Notes under the pieces: generated by a model
The model's database searches: none
Seen by the model: the letters and a program-made list of their open reading frames with translations, nothing else
Told to the model about the DNA's origin: nothing
Translations under genes and position numbers: made by a program
Part shown: positions 1 through 8,320 of the stretch, piece after piece
How positions within the stretch are numbered: position 1 is the stretch's first letter
Layout: every line of letters begins with the position of its first letter
Assembly (NCBI RefSeq): GCF_005925345.1
Contig: NZ_SSHJ01000023.1
Coordinates: forward strand, 1-63,436
Length of the DNA: 63,436 bases
DNA from: Pedobacter ureilyticus
GTDB taxonomy: Bacteria > Bacteroidota > Bacteroidia > Sphingobacteriales > Sphingobacteriaceae
Direction: 5' to 3'

Positions 1-38
1 AAAAGCCTGTTAGACTGGTTAAAGAACTTTTAAGCAAA

Positions 39-105
39 ATAATGTAAAGTAGGATTGCTGAAAAATGCTGTAGTCAGCACAATAACGCAGTCCACTTTAC
101 ATTAT
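39..105. repeat. 67-bp inverted-repeat element
   Basis: Perfect 12-bp inverted arms ATAATGTAAAGT (39-50) and ACTTTACATTAT (94-105) enclose about 43 bp. The core ATGTAAAG recurs in the palindrome at 125-150. The element lies directly before the point where homology to DUF932 proteins begins, so it may be a miniature element or a recombination scar that removed the 5' part of that gene. No coding potential is seen in it. Confidence 0.5.
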
Positions 106-124
106 CTATTACTTTCCATAACCC

Positions 125-150
125 TTATTATGTAAAGCTTTACATAATAA
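125..150. repeat. 26-bp perfect palindrome at the DUF932 truncation point
   Basis: Each arm is TTATTATGTAAAG read from the outside to the centre, with no loop. It shares ATGTAAAG with the inverted repeat at 39-105. The DUF932-like reading frame becomes recognisable from about 143 onwards, inside this palindrome, so it marks the junction. Confidence 0.6.
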
Positions 151-817
151 AGGTGAGCGCATTTTTATAACGGCAAAACTGCCCGAATACATCAAGGTTG
201 GCAGAAATGATTTAATTGAGCAGTTTTTGTTTTTGACTACTTCGCATGATGGGTTTGGAAGTATTACCGCATCGTTTACACCAATCCGCATTTGTTGCCA
301 AAATACATTAAATGCAGCATTGAAAAACCAAACGGGAGCGGTCAAGATACGTCATACCGCCAATGCGCATGAGCGTTTGAAACAGGCACACAAACTTTTG
401 GGGATTACCAATCAATTGGGCGCAGAAATGGGACAGCTTTTTAACCATTGGTCAAAAGTGAAGATTACCGATAAGCAGGTTAAGAAATTGGTGCAAATGG
501 CAATGGCTCCCAATAAGGAAATGCTAGAAAACATCATAAAGGGTAAAAAAGATGAATTTTCTAGTGTATTTGTAAATACGGTAGAAAAGGTGTTAGAGTA
601 TTCTGAAACTAGTCTAACACAGCAGTTTGAGACTACAAAGGGAACTTTGTTTGGTGCTTACAATTCCGTAACTGGTTATTTTCAGAACATACAGAACTAT
701 AAAACCGATGAAGCAAAATTCAATTCCATTATGTCGGGTAGTGCATTAGGCAAGGTACAAGCCGCTTTCGATTTGTGCAGTGATTTTGCTAGAATTGGTG
801 TAAATGCTTTGAATTAA
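143..817 (+). pseudogene. DUF932 phage/plasmid-type protein, 5'-truncated
   Basis: The frame reads KGERIFITAKLPEYIKVG at about 149-202, then SHDGFGSITASFTPIR and CQNTLNAAL. These are typical of DUF932 (phage/plasmid-related TIGR03299-type) proteins, which are usually 300 residues or more. Only the C-terminal two thirds, about 225 codons, remain. An in-frame TAA sits at 119-121, no ATG precedes the homologous part, and the first usable start is a TTG at 227, inside the conserved domain. DUF932 genes are common on conjugative elements and phages of Bacteroidota; their role is unknown. The break coincides with the palindrome at 125-150. It could still be expressed as a fragment, but I read it as a remnant. 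Confidence 0.75.
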
Positions 818-837
818 ACGGCTTAAAGTGTAAATTA

Positions 838-905
838 AGCACTAAGGACAGCTTGTTCTTAGTGCTTTGGTATGCCCAAAATTCGGGTGGCCCTTACGGG
901 CAATA
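838..905 (+). other. Structured 3' trailer element, copy A
   Basis: Starts 21 bp after the DUF932 stop codon. It contains a near-perfect 11-bp hairpin (839-849 with 855-865), then CCC/GGG (875-877 with 885-887) and GCCC/GGGC (890-893 with 898-901). A diverged copy (roughly three quarters identical) lies at 5282-5345, 21 bp after another stop codon. It may act as a terminator or a stable 3' end; it is not a classic U-tract terminator. Confidence 0.5.
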
Positions 906-1011
906 AATGCTGTTATCTTCTTTAATGTCGTTTAGACCTTTAATGTTTTATTAATAAGTGAATATTCCTCGCCAATGCATAGAAGTGTATTATTTAATGG
1001 AAAATCGGTGA

Positions 1012-2226
1012 TTATTTATTAGCTCCATCTTCTGTATGCTTGACGATATGTACTGCCCGTTGATATAGCTCGTCAAATGTTATGATTTCAATTCGCGATA
1101 GTCCTTGTCTGAACATTTCAAAAGAAGAATATTTTTCTTCGTTAATCCCATGCTCGGTTTCAAATTCACTCAGGCTTCCGATGATTATAAAGGCTTTTGG
1201 AGTGTACAAGAAAATTTTTTCACCAGTTGGATTTCCCTGATTGTCTTTTATTTCAGTTTTGGTGGCAATGTTGGCAATTGATTTTTGAACCGTACGTTGC
1301 ACTTGGGAAATCGCGCCAGTAAGTTCTTCAGATACTTGCCAACTTTCGGGCCTGTAAGGAGTCTTAACATTTTTAAGGAGTTCTGTTTTGTGCGTTTTTA
1401 TTTCAGCGAAACAGAAACTCTCAACTATACCTTTTGTTTTTAACAATGCATCAATACGTTTCCCTGAACTGTTGAAATCAGACCCTGAGACCACTTGTTC
1501 TAGTTTTTTATTATCCAGGGAAGCATTAAAAACATAGTTCAAGCCATAACCAAAAATCCAATTGTTTTTTTCGAAAAATTTTTGCCATAAGCCTTCATTT
1601 CCTACCTTATATTTCGATTTTAAATCTTCAAAGTAATCTGCATCGTTCAGAAGTCTCGAAAATATTTCCAATTGCTTTTTCCTATAACCTAAGGCAACAA
1701 TATCGTCGCTGGTTAATTCGTTTGCAAAAAACTCTGAAAGTATTTCCTGGTGTTCAAGGACAAATTCCAAGATGCCTTCCTTAGAATTTAGCACATTATC
1801 TAACTCCTTGTCTTTAATACTGTTTGCGTCCTTACCTGTAATGGGAAGTAAGGTTAGGTTATAAATAAAATCATATAAAATTTCTATTTCTTTACCAACA
1901 AATGAAAAGGAAGTTTCATGTGGTTTACCCGAGGGGGTTGTATAGCGTTGGAATGTTACAACAGTTATACCCCGGCTTTCTTCAAAAACGGTTGCCCGAA
2001 TTTCCTGACGCCCTTTATCGGTTTTCCTAATTATAATTTCGTCTTTTATTTGTGCAAATGTGTATTGAACTTCAGAATCAATCACTTTGGAAATAACCCT
2101 TTGGTTATCATCAAACACTTGCTTACTGCCTCCCTTATAATCTGGGACAATTCTGTATTGAGGAAAAGCTTTACTGATATAAGTCTTATCTGTCAACTTA
2201 TTATCGTGAATTATTTTGTTATCCAT
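1012..2226 (-). CDS. sduA: Shedu-type anti-phage nuclease (SduA, DUF4263)
   Basis: 404 residues. The C-terminal half matches the DUF4263 domain of Shedu, a single-gene anti-phage defence protein with a PD-(D/E)XK nuclease fold. Visible signature: FFEKNNWIFGYGL around 217-229, GKRIDALL with Asp259, and FAEIKTHK with Glu275 and Lys277, which supply the D...ExK active-site pattern. A Gln-containing helix around 305-315 follows, as expected. The N-terminal 200 residues (beta-rich, then helical) are the variable region that in Shedu proteins is thought to sense the trigger. It stands alone, transcribed leftwards, with no partner gene, which fits Shedu. The ATG at 2226 is the only sensible start. 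No truncation is seen, so it is probably functional. Confidence 0.85.
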   Translation of the reverse strand: MDNKIIHDNKLTDKTYISKAFPQYRIVPDYKGGSKQVFDDNQRVISKVIDSEVQYTFAQIKDEIIIRKTDKGRQEIRATVFEESRGITVVTFQRYTTPSGKPHETSFSFVGKEIEILYDFIYNLTLLPITGKDANSIKDKELDNVLNSKEGILEFVLEHQEILSEFFANELTSDDIVALGYRKKQLEIFSRLLNDADYFEDLKSKYKVGNEGLWQKFFEKNNWIFGYGLNYVFNASLDNKKLEQVVSGSDFNSSGKRIDALLKTKGIVESFCFAEIKTHKTELLKNVKTPYRPESWQVSEELTGAISQVQRTVQKSIANIATKTEIKDNQGNPTGEKIFLYTPKAFIIIGSLSEFETEHGINEEKYSSFEMFRQGLSRIEIITFDELYQRAVHIVKHTEDGANK

Positions 2227-2355
2227 TAGATTGTTAAATACAAACTAAGGTAAATAATAATATCCAATGGCAACAAACGATCTATGCTTGTCATTTATGT
2301 TGAAAACACGAGACCATAGAGGGAATGGCTCGTGTTTCAATTGCATGTTTAATAA

Positions 2356-3522
2356 TTAAGAAATTCCCTTTGGATTTAGCAAGTCAAAATCTCTATTAGC
2401 CATGGCAATGGGAATCCGCTCCAAAACCTTAGGTTTAAGTTCCGACACTCCCCAGTCGTTAAGCACAGATAAACAATTCTTTACTATTGAGCTGTTGTTG
2501 TCATAATACGGAGCATTTCCGTCGTCAAAATAAAACTCGCTGTCCTCATGGTGCACATAAACATCTGGTTCTATCGGCATCACAATACCCTTAGATGACC
2601 TTTCCCAAATTGGACAATAATCGCGGTTAAACAAGACCTCTCTACCATCGGCACATTTCCATTTTCCATATGGGAGGTGCAAACGCATGGGCTTAAAATC
2701 TGCGATATCTAATTGCTTTCTAAGTACACTGACTTCGTGGCGTCCGTAAACAAAACGGCCTCCGTCGGAATATCCTTCTACAACCTGCCGACGTATATCA
2801 TGATTAAAAACGATACCAAATTTTTTTGTTCTGCCCAAACGTACAAATGTTCCCACTGGCACCCGACCCTTGAAACGATTTGTTCCGGGTATTTTCGCAG
2901 GCCAATTTTCTAATGCTTTGGCTGCCTGCTGGAAACGTTGATAAAGTTTCTCTAACGGTTTGCAGTCGTGATAAGACCGATGTATTAATGCTTTTGCGTT
3001 CCTTAGCAACCTTTTTAATTCGGCTTGTCGAGTCAGAGAGGGTTTAACTTCGTAGGTTAATAGTGTAGTCTTACCATAATAAATCTGATTAAATTCCGTA
3101 TTGGCCAATTGTTCTTCGCTATACTCACAACCTAGCCATGTATCCATGATGCTTCGAATTTCCTGTAGGTGGTTTTTGGCACGTTTGTGATGTTCGGTTG
3201 CCTCTATTAGCATTTGTAATAAGTCACCAACCTTGGCATGACGGCGAACGATCATTTTTGTGTTTGGATGTTGCCCAATAATCGCTCCATTCATAAAATT
3301 GTGGTAGTTTAATATTGCAGGTTCAGGCACCTTAGGCCTGCGAATCGTAACTTTTGGCCGTACAGAATTAGATTTTTTAACAAAACTATCCCAGTCGACA
3401 TGCCCTTCTTCTTTCGCAAGGAAGTTTAATGCTTCAGTATGGGAAATACCTAATTGTTTTTTTAGACTTTTAGCTTTACGCTTAAAAAATGCGGCACTTT
3501 GGCCAGTGGGTTTGACTTTCAT
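2356..3522 (-). CDS. Unknown island protein with DUF5623-like N-terminal motif
   Basis: 388 residues; no function recognised. Residues 13-48 carry a pattern KRKAKxLKKxLGISHTEALNxLA...W (DUF5623-like), seen at the N-terminus of many proteins on plasmids and integrated elements. The centre (about 110-215) is rich in basic residues and predicted helical. The C-terminal part contains YGKWKCADGREVLFNRDY (about 276-293) and an acidic stretch around 320-345. No catalytic motif or membrane segment is visible. The start is supported by a very strong Shine-Dalgarno, GGGAGGAGGAG (3528-3538 on the minus strand), which is unusual in Bacteroidota, where initiation rarely relies on it. The leader upstream can fold into a branched structure (3552-3639). 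Confidence 0.6.
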   Translation of the reverse strand: MKVKPTGQSAAFFKRKAKSLKKQLGISHTEALNFLAKEEGHVDWDSFVKKSNSVRPKVTIRRPKVPEPAILNYHNFMNGAIIGQHPNTKMIVRRHAKVGDLLQMLIEATEHHKRAKNHLQEIRSIMDTWLGCEYSEEQLANTEFNQIYYGKTTLLTYEVKPSLTRQAELKRLLRNAKALIHRSYHDCKPLEKLYQRFQQAAKALENWPAKIPGTNRFKGRVPVGTFVRLGRTKKFGIVFNHDIRRQVVEGYSDGGRFVYGRHEVSVLRKQLDIADFKPMRLHLPYGKWKCADGREVLFNRDYCPIWERSSKGIVMPIEPDVYVHHEDSEFYFDDGNAPYYDNNSSIVKNCLSVLNDWGVSELKPKVLERIPIAMANRDFDLLNPKGIS

Positions 3523-3527
3523 CGTTA

Positions 3528-3538
3528 CTCCTCCTCCC
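3528..3538 (-). promoter_or_regulatory. Unusually strong Shine-Dalgarno of the 388-residue gene
   Basis: The minus strand reads GGGAGGAGGAG five bases before ATG (3520-3522). A near-complete anti-SD match is atypical for Bacteroidota and suggests the gene came from, or is built for, another translation background. Confidence 0.6.
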
Positions 3539-3551
3539 GCCAGAAAAACGT

Positions 3552-3639
3552 CATTCGCCTACCGCTCTTCGAAACGAGAATTGAGTTTCGATTATGGATT
3601 TTTAGTAACGGCGCTGATACAGCTTCACTAAGGCGAATG
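3552..3639 (-). promoter_or_regulatory. Foldable three-way-junction-like leader
   Basis: A 9-bp outer stem (CATTCGCCT 3552-3560 with AGGCGAATG 3631-3639) closes two inner hairpins. One is a 7-bp stem, TCGAAAC 3569-3575 with GTTTCGA 3585-3591. The other is two-part: TTAGT 3602-3606 with ACTAA 3627-3631, then GCTG 3613-3616 with CAGC 3620-3623. One base (3631) is shared between stems. In the minus-strand transcript it lies just before the strong Shine-Dalgarno. It could be a regulatory leader, a cruciform recognised by a recombinase, or a small RNA. Confidence 0.4.
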
Positions 3640-3974
3640 GTAAGCTTCCGTTTAAAGCTTTAAGCGAATATAAAGAAAATAAAACTTATTTTTCTAATTT
3701 GTAAATAGTTTAACTTTATTATTTGTAAGCTCATTAATAAAGAGGGTGTTCTGAGAAAAATATTTTTGCCGAGGATGGGGTTAATAGGGAACGGCTTATA
3801 CAACCATACCCCAGTTCAGGCTGAAACTAGAATGGATAAAACAAAACGGAAGTTGATCAATATTTATCTACTTTAATATTGCGCTTCGAATTGCAATTTC
3901 ACCCTGAACAAAATAATACCTAACATTGTCGGGGTACTGTATTCCCGAAACTATGCTCATCTAAAAAACAACCT
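3640..3974. other. Intergenic region before the orphan nuclease gene
   Basis: AT-rich divergent spacer between the 388-residue gene (minus) and the 428-residue gene (plus). It must hold both promoters; I cannot place them with confidence. The only plus-strand start is a 12-codon open stretch from ATG at 3832, which I do not consider a gene. Confidence 0.5.
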
Positions 3975-5261
3975 ATGGCCCAGCTCTATTATGCCAGCGA
4001 AGAAAGCTATAAATACATCCAACAGCTCAATTATGGATTCTATCTTGACCAAGCAGAAGATGGTAACATCGCCATCATGGTAAAACTCGAACCAGGTTTG
4101 CTCGATAGTATCATATCGGGTTGTCCGATGCGCCTTGTGATCCGAAACCCAAATTTCCTGCTACGAAGCTGCACGCTGTACGTGGACGATATCCATGGCG
4201 ACCCCTTTCACGCCACCGCAATCGAAATTGGTCAAGAGGACAGGTTGCTCAAGGGCTTTGATGAGCGTGTACTGCATTTGTTTAGTGGAGTAAAACAGGT
4301 CGTGCTCTCCCTTTACAATGAGCTCAATACCCCAATATTCTCGGCCGATATTGGTATAGAAACAGATCCTGTAGCCTTTCAGCAATGGCTATTCAAGGTT
4401 TACAACGACCCAGAGTACCGCAAGGCTGGTAGTTACGACAAGCGCACGGGCAGCTTCTATCCTGAATCGCAGGTCAAGGGTTTTGAGCTGCGCCTGCTGA
4501 ACAAAGACCACTCCAAAACAGAGAAGATGACCATCTATTCTCCTGACTATGATGGCCTCGAAACCCTTCCAGATATCGAAAAGAGCGGCGGGTTCCGCCA
4601 CTCCGACTACAGCGGCGACGGCAAGCACGGAAGGCTCCAAGAACTAGCCATCGGGACCAAACTGTCCAACTTCTTTGTAGAAGGGAGCAGTCTATTCAGC
4701 TCGCCCAGATACGCCGATGGCCTAGAAATGACCGATTTTCTACTACTGGACAAGAACGCCGCCATCTTGATAGAATCCAAGTACATCATCAGCGAGAAAA
4801 GCACCAAAAGGAACGACAACATCGTCAAGGCCACCCAGCAGCTAAATCGTGCCGAGCAAAGAATCTTCGAGGGAACGGCAGAAATGGAAAACCCAACTTT
4901 AGACCAATATTTGAAAGATATCGACATCGTCCTGAAGCTCTGCATCATCAACGATAGGATCCATCTCGATGAGAAATATGCCAAGCAGCTGGCCTCCAGG
5001 TTCAGTAAGCCCGAACTGCCGACTTTTATCTCGGTAACCGTATTCTGTGACCTATTGGTCGGCTTCTACCTCAAGAACCCTCCAGTCTTCGCTTCAAACG
5101 TCTTCTCTAACCTGTTAAGAATTCAGGATGAGTTCATGGAATCACAAAAGCATATCAACTACCTACAAGTTGTCAGCATAGAAGGGCTTAGCGCACCCGA
5201 ACTCAATGCGCTCTGGAAAAACCGGCAGGAAAGCGGTGCAAAGCCCCAAAAAAAGAATTGA
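3975..5261 (+). CDS. Orphan PD-(D/E)XK-like (NERD-like) nuclease, putative defence gene
   Basis: 428 residues, no named family recognised. Residues 220-295 have the layout of a restriction-type or NERD nuclease core: helix LQELAIGTKL with Glu223, EMTDFLLLD with Asp254, AILIESKY with Glu267 and Lys269, then a helix with QQLNRA (288-293). This is the D...ExK pattern with the trailing Gln seen in this superfamily. The first 210 residues are a separate domain of unknown type, and 300-428 are helical. No helicase or methylase partner is adjacent. By eye the gene is distinctly more GC-rich than its neighbours, suggesting a different origin. The position between a Shedu gene and a broken restriction gene argues for nucleic-acid defence. 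An alternative is a NERD-like repair protein. Confidence 0.55.
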   Translation: MAQLYYASEESYKYIQQLNYGFYLDQAEDGNIAIMVKLEPGLLDSIISGCPMRLVIRNPNFLLRSCTLYVDDIHGDPFHATAIEIGQEDRLLKGFDERVLHLFSGVKQVVLSLYNELNTPIFSADIGIETDPVAFQQWLFKVYNDPEYRKAGSYDKRTGSFYPESQVKGFELRLLNKDHSKTEKMTIYSPDYDGLETLPDIEKSGGFRHSDYSGDGKHGRLQELAIGTKLSNFFVEGSSLFSSPRYADGLEMTDFLLLDKNAAILIESKYIISEKSTKRNDNIVKATQQLNRAEQRIFEGTAEMENPTLDQYLKDIDIVLKLCIINDRIHLDEKYAKQLASRFSKPELPTFISVTVFCDLLVGFYLKNPPVFASNVFSNLLRIQDEFMESQKHINYLQVVSIEGLSAPELNALWKNRQESGAKPQKKN

Positions 5262-5281
5262 ATATTGCGATTTACATAAAT

Positions 5282-5345
5282 AAGGACAGCTTTTTCTTAA
5301 CGCTTTGTTATGTCCAAAATTATGGACTAACCTTGCGGGGAATAA
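5282..5345 (+). other. Structured 3' trailer element, copy B
   Basis: Diverged copy of the element at 838-905, also starting 21 bp after a stop codon and in the same orientation. The second hairpin is GTCC...GGAC where copy A has GCCC...GGGT, so one position changes on both sides in a pair-preserving way. The third hairpin keeps CC...GG. The first hairpin is weaker here (TAAG...CTTA). Confidence 0.45.
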
Positions 5346-5438
5346 GTCATTTAAGCATTTATTAGATTTGATTCACTGATATAAGGTGGTTGTAATGATT
5401 TCACTTGAAATCTGTAAATTGCTTAATAATTATCAAAT

Positions 5439-6334
5439 ATGCCAATAAGTTTAAAGGACACGCAAACAGTTGCTTCAATTTCAGTTCTATTGTATGGTTT
5501 TTTACCAGCTAATCCACACCCATATGGTGATCAGTCTCAAAGTGTGGCATTGCCAATCTTTGGACAGGTGGCAGCAAAAAGACAGCTGTAAGTAATTTAC
5601 TCCAAAATACTTTAGAGCATGCAAGAGGTAGATTTTGCAAATTGATGCTGACCATAGTCCAAACATCCTTGGGCTACAGAAATAATAAAGGAAACCCCAT
5701 CTCTAGAGAAGAAATAGAGGAATTAAATAAAAAAATAGCTGAAATCGGCTTTAAGATTCCTGAACTATGGAATCCTGAATTCTTAAGAAGTTTACCAAGC
5801 AGTATGCCAGAGGTGGAAGTTAAGGAAGGGGTTATTAATGCTGAATTAATTACGAAACTTAAAGCTGAATTTATTGAACTGAATAGCATTGAAGCCCATG
5901 CCCGTGGGTATGCTTTTCAGGATTTTCTTGTTCGTATGTTTGATGTATTTGGACTTAGTCCCAAAAAGTCATTTCGAATTGTTGGTGAAGAGATTGACGG
6001 GAGTTTTGAATTAAATTCAGATACATATTTATTGGAAGCAAAGTGGCAAGCAAAACAATCTTCTGAAGCAGAATTATTGATTTTTAGTGGTAAAGTGGGT
6101 GGAAAGGCTATTTGGTCTAGAGGATTGTTTGTAAGCTACGCAGGTTTTACGGCTCCTGGCCTTGAGGCATTTGCACGCGGTAAAGCTACAAACCTTATTG
6201 GCATGGATGCACAAGATATTTACTTTATACTTGAAGGAAAAATGACTTTGCAAGATGCTTTGGTTGCAAAAGCGAGAATAGCAGCGGAAACAAACTCATT
6301 TTTTACGTCCGTATATAAGCTTGCCACTCAATAA
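5439..6334 (+). pseudogene. Mrr-like restriction endonuclease gene, frameshifted
   Basis: The frame from ATG 5439 reads MPISLKDTQTVASISVLLYG and stops at TAA 5589. The expected continuation, CGIANLWTGGSKKT then LLQNTLEHARGRFCKLMLTI, is found in another frame from about 5540 and runs without interruption to TAA 6332-6334. Both parts resemble one family of restriction-endonuclease-like proteins. The break lies near 5534-5540, where several codons also seem to be missing, so a deletion is likelier than recoding. The intact C-terminal part carries the nuclease core: GEEIDGSF and YLLEAKWQ (with numbering from TTG 5642, Asp119, Glu132 and Lys134), then GKVGGKAIW and RGLFVSYAGF. Translation could restart at ATG 5645, leaving the nuclease domain without its N-terminal domain. 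The NTPase gene begins 12 bp downstream. Confidence 0.75.
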
Positions 6335-6346
6335 TTATATATATCA

Positions 6347-7384
6347 ATGTTAAGCTGGCTTAAAAATTTATTCAAACAACCAACACAATTAAGTACAATT
6401 ATGATAAATCCGACTATGCAACATATTTACGATGCTGTTCTGAATCACTTAACGATGAAAACCACTGGTGCGTTGCTGGTGACTGGAGATTGGGGAAGTG
6501 GGAAAACCTATTACATGAAAAATGTATTATTCCCACAGATTGAGGCAAACACCAAAATGACCCCAATTATCGTTTCCCTGTACGGTGTCACTGACAAAAA
6601 TAGTATAGCAAACAAAGTCCTGTTCGCCTACTTAGATAAGGTAGGCAAAAATAGCCCGCTATCTGCTGCGACTCTTGCAAAAGGTGCACATAAAGCATTG
6701 GAGTCTTTTACTTGGCTTAAAAAATTTGTTGATGTCAATAAGCTATTTGTCGGCTCTGGCGAAGATTTATTTAGACTTCTTCCCAAAGACGATCTATTAA
6801 TATGTTTTGATGATTTGGAAAGGCTGAGCGATAAAATTAATAATGAAGATTTTCTCGGGATGGTAAATGAGCTAGTAGAAAATAAGGGTAATAAGGTTAT
6901 CATAATCGCTAATGAAGGTGTAATTGATGGCGGAATTAAATTCAAAGAGAAAACCATAGAGAAGACCATACATTTTACAAATGACTTGTCTTCGATTTTT
7001 GACACTATTGTCGCTAATTATGAAAAAGCTGACTTTAAACAATATCTAAGTCAAAACAAAGATTTTATCCTTTCGACACTAGATCCAAAACATGAAAACG
7101 AACAGGAAACAGCTAGATTAAGAGTGCTTTTTTCGAATATTCGAACGTTGAAATTTGCTATTGAGCACTTCAATTACGTTTTTAGCTTAGTAAGCAAAAC
7201 TAAAAATATCGGTGATACAATAATCCAGAAACAGCTAAAAGATATTTGGTTATTTGTATTGGCATTATCAGTGGAATTTAAAAAACCCAATAGCATTACT
7301 TTTACTGACAAGAAGAAACTTGATGAACCTCTCACTCAATTGACCGCAGATCAGCTAGGGGACATAATCTGGGCTTTAGAGTAG
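6347..7384 (+). CDS. KAP-type P-loop NTPase, N-terminal part (stopped by in-frame TAG)
   Basis: 345 codons from ATG 6347 to TAG 7382-7384. Walker A is GDWGSGKT at 47-54, and Walker B is LLICFDDLER with Asp155 and Asp156, followed by KVIIIANE. This is the STAND/KAP style of NTPase that is frequent in phage-defence operons. The reading frame continues without a shift after the TAG into the 7385-8320 stretch, so the original protein was about 657 residues. The truncated product keeps the nucleotide-binding core and loses the helical C-terminal half. It sits 12 bp after the broken restriction gene and was probably co-transcribed with it. Confidence 0.75.
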   Translation: MLSWLKNLFKQPTQLSTIMINPTMQHIYDAVLNHLTMKTTGALLVTGDWGSGKTYYMKNVLFPQIEANTKMTPIIVSLYGVTDKNSIANKVLFAYLDKVGKNSPLSAATLAKGAHKALESFTWLKKFVDVNKLFVGSGEDLFRLLPKDDLLICFDDLERLSDKINNEDFLGMVNELVENKGNKVIIIANEGVIDGGIKFKEKTIEKTIHFTNDLSSIFDTIVANYEKADFKQYLSQNKDFILSTLDPKHENEQETARLRVLFSNIRTLKFAIEHFNYVFSLVSKTKNIGDTIIQKQLKDIWLFVLALSVEFKKPNSITFTDKKKLDEPLTQLTADQLGDIIWALE

Positions 7385-8320
7385 GATAACGCAGAAGAAC
7401 AACCGGAAGCTGATCTAACTTATCGTAACCAATTTATAGACTTTTATTATAAGAGATTGAATGAACAGTATATTTACTTTGAACAAATATATTGTCTTAT
7501 TACTGCCGGAAAAGCTATCGATGACGCTACTTTTCTTAGTGAATTGGACGAAATCTATAAGGTTAAAGATGGAGTAGTAGATCCATCGGAGGAATTGCTT
7601 TCCAAATTTCTACGTAATGGATATTGGAATTTTGAAGATAACGAATTCAAACCCGCTCTCAATCAACTCTTAGAGTATGCCGAAAAAGGTGAGTTCCTGG
7701 ATTTACTCTCTTATCTAAACGCAGGTGTATATCTTATTGGATTTCAGGAAATTTTAGGAGAATCAAAAGATGCGATAACACAAAAACTCAAATCTGGTAT
7801 AACTAAAACTCTTGGAACGGTAAAGACTACAACAGCTGCGAACATTCAGTTGGATATGATTAGCGGTAATTTCCAAGAAGAAAATTTGAAATCTCTCATT
7901 ACGTATATCAAGGAACAGTTGAAATTAAAAGAAGCTGATGATAAAATTGAAGAGGTTAAAAGGATGGAACATCTCTTCATAAATAATCTCTCAGAGTTTG
8001 TTAAAGAGTTGTTACCAGAATCTTCAAATATAAGAACACCAGATGCTTTACTTTTTGATAAGATAAAAATTGAAATTATAGATCAGGCTATTGCATTATG
8101 GAAGCCAAATCAAATTATGGAACTTACTTCGCTATTTCAAATAAGGTATATTGATCCTTCATTTGCAGATAGATTAACAGATGAGATTCCTTTCCTAAAG
8201 GCTTTAAAGCAAAACCTTGAAAACTTCAAGGATGAGCAAAAACCTCTCTCTTTACATTTAATAAAAACCCAGCTGATTCCAAAAGTTGAAATGTCAATAG
8301 CAAAGCTCTCATCATTTTAA
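7385..8320 (+). pseudogene. KAP-type NTPase, C-terminal part separated by a nonsense codon
   Basis: Open in the same frame as 6347-7384: after the TAG the codons read DNAEEQPEADLTYRNQF and continue to TAA 8318-8320. A TTG at 7457 is the first possible restart. The sequence is mostly helical (for example KEQLKLKEADDKIEEVKR), as in the effector or sensor half of large defence NTPases. No motif is recognised. With no frame change and one nonsense codon, the simplest explanation is a point mutation or a sequencing error in one gene. Confidence 0.7.

Noticed and set aside
839..865. Operator copy of CTTAACGCACTAAG in the island (GCACTAAG...CTTAGTGC)
   Set aside because: Only the 8-mer is shared; here it forms the arms of a hairpin behind a gene, not a promoter site.
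3552..3639. tRNA or integron attC site
   Set aside because: No T-loop sequence or anticodon arm of normal size, and no RYYYAAC/GTTRRRY core sites; only the closing stem is reminiscent.
5439..5645. Programmed frameshift in the restriction gene
   Set aside because: No slippery heptamer is visible near 5534-5540, and conserved codons seem to be missing, so a deletion fits better.
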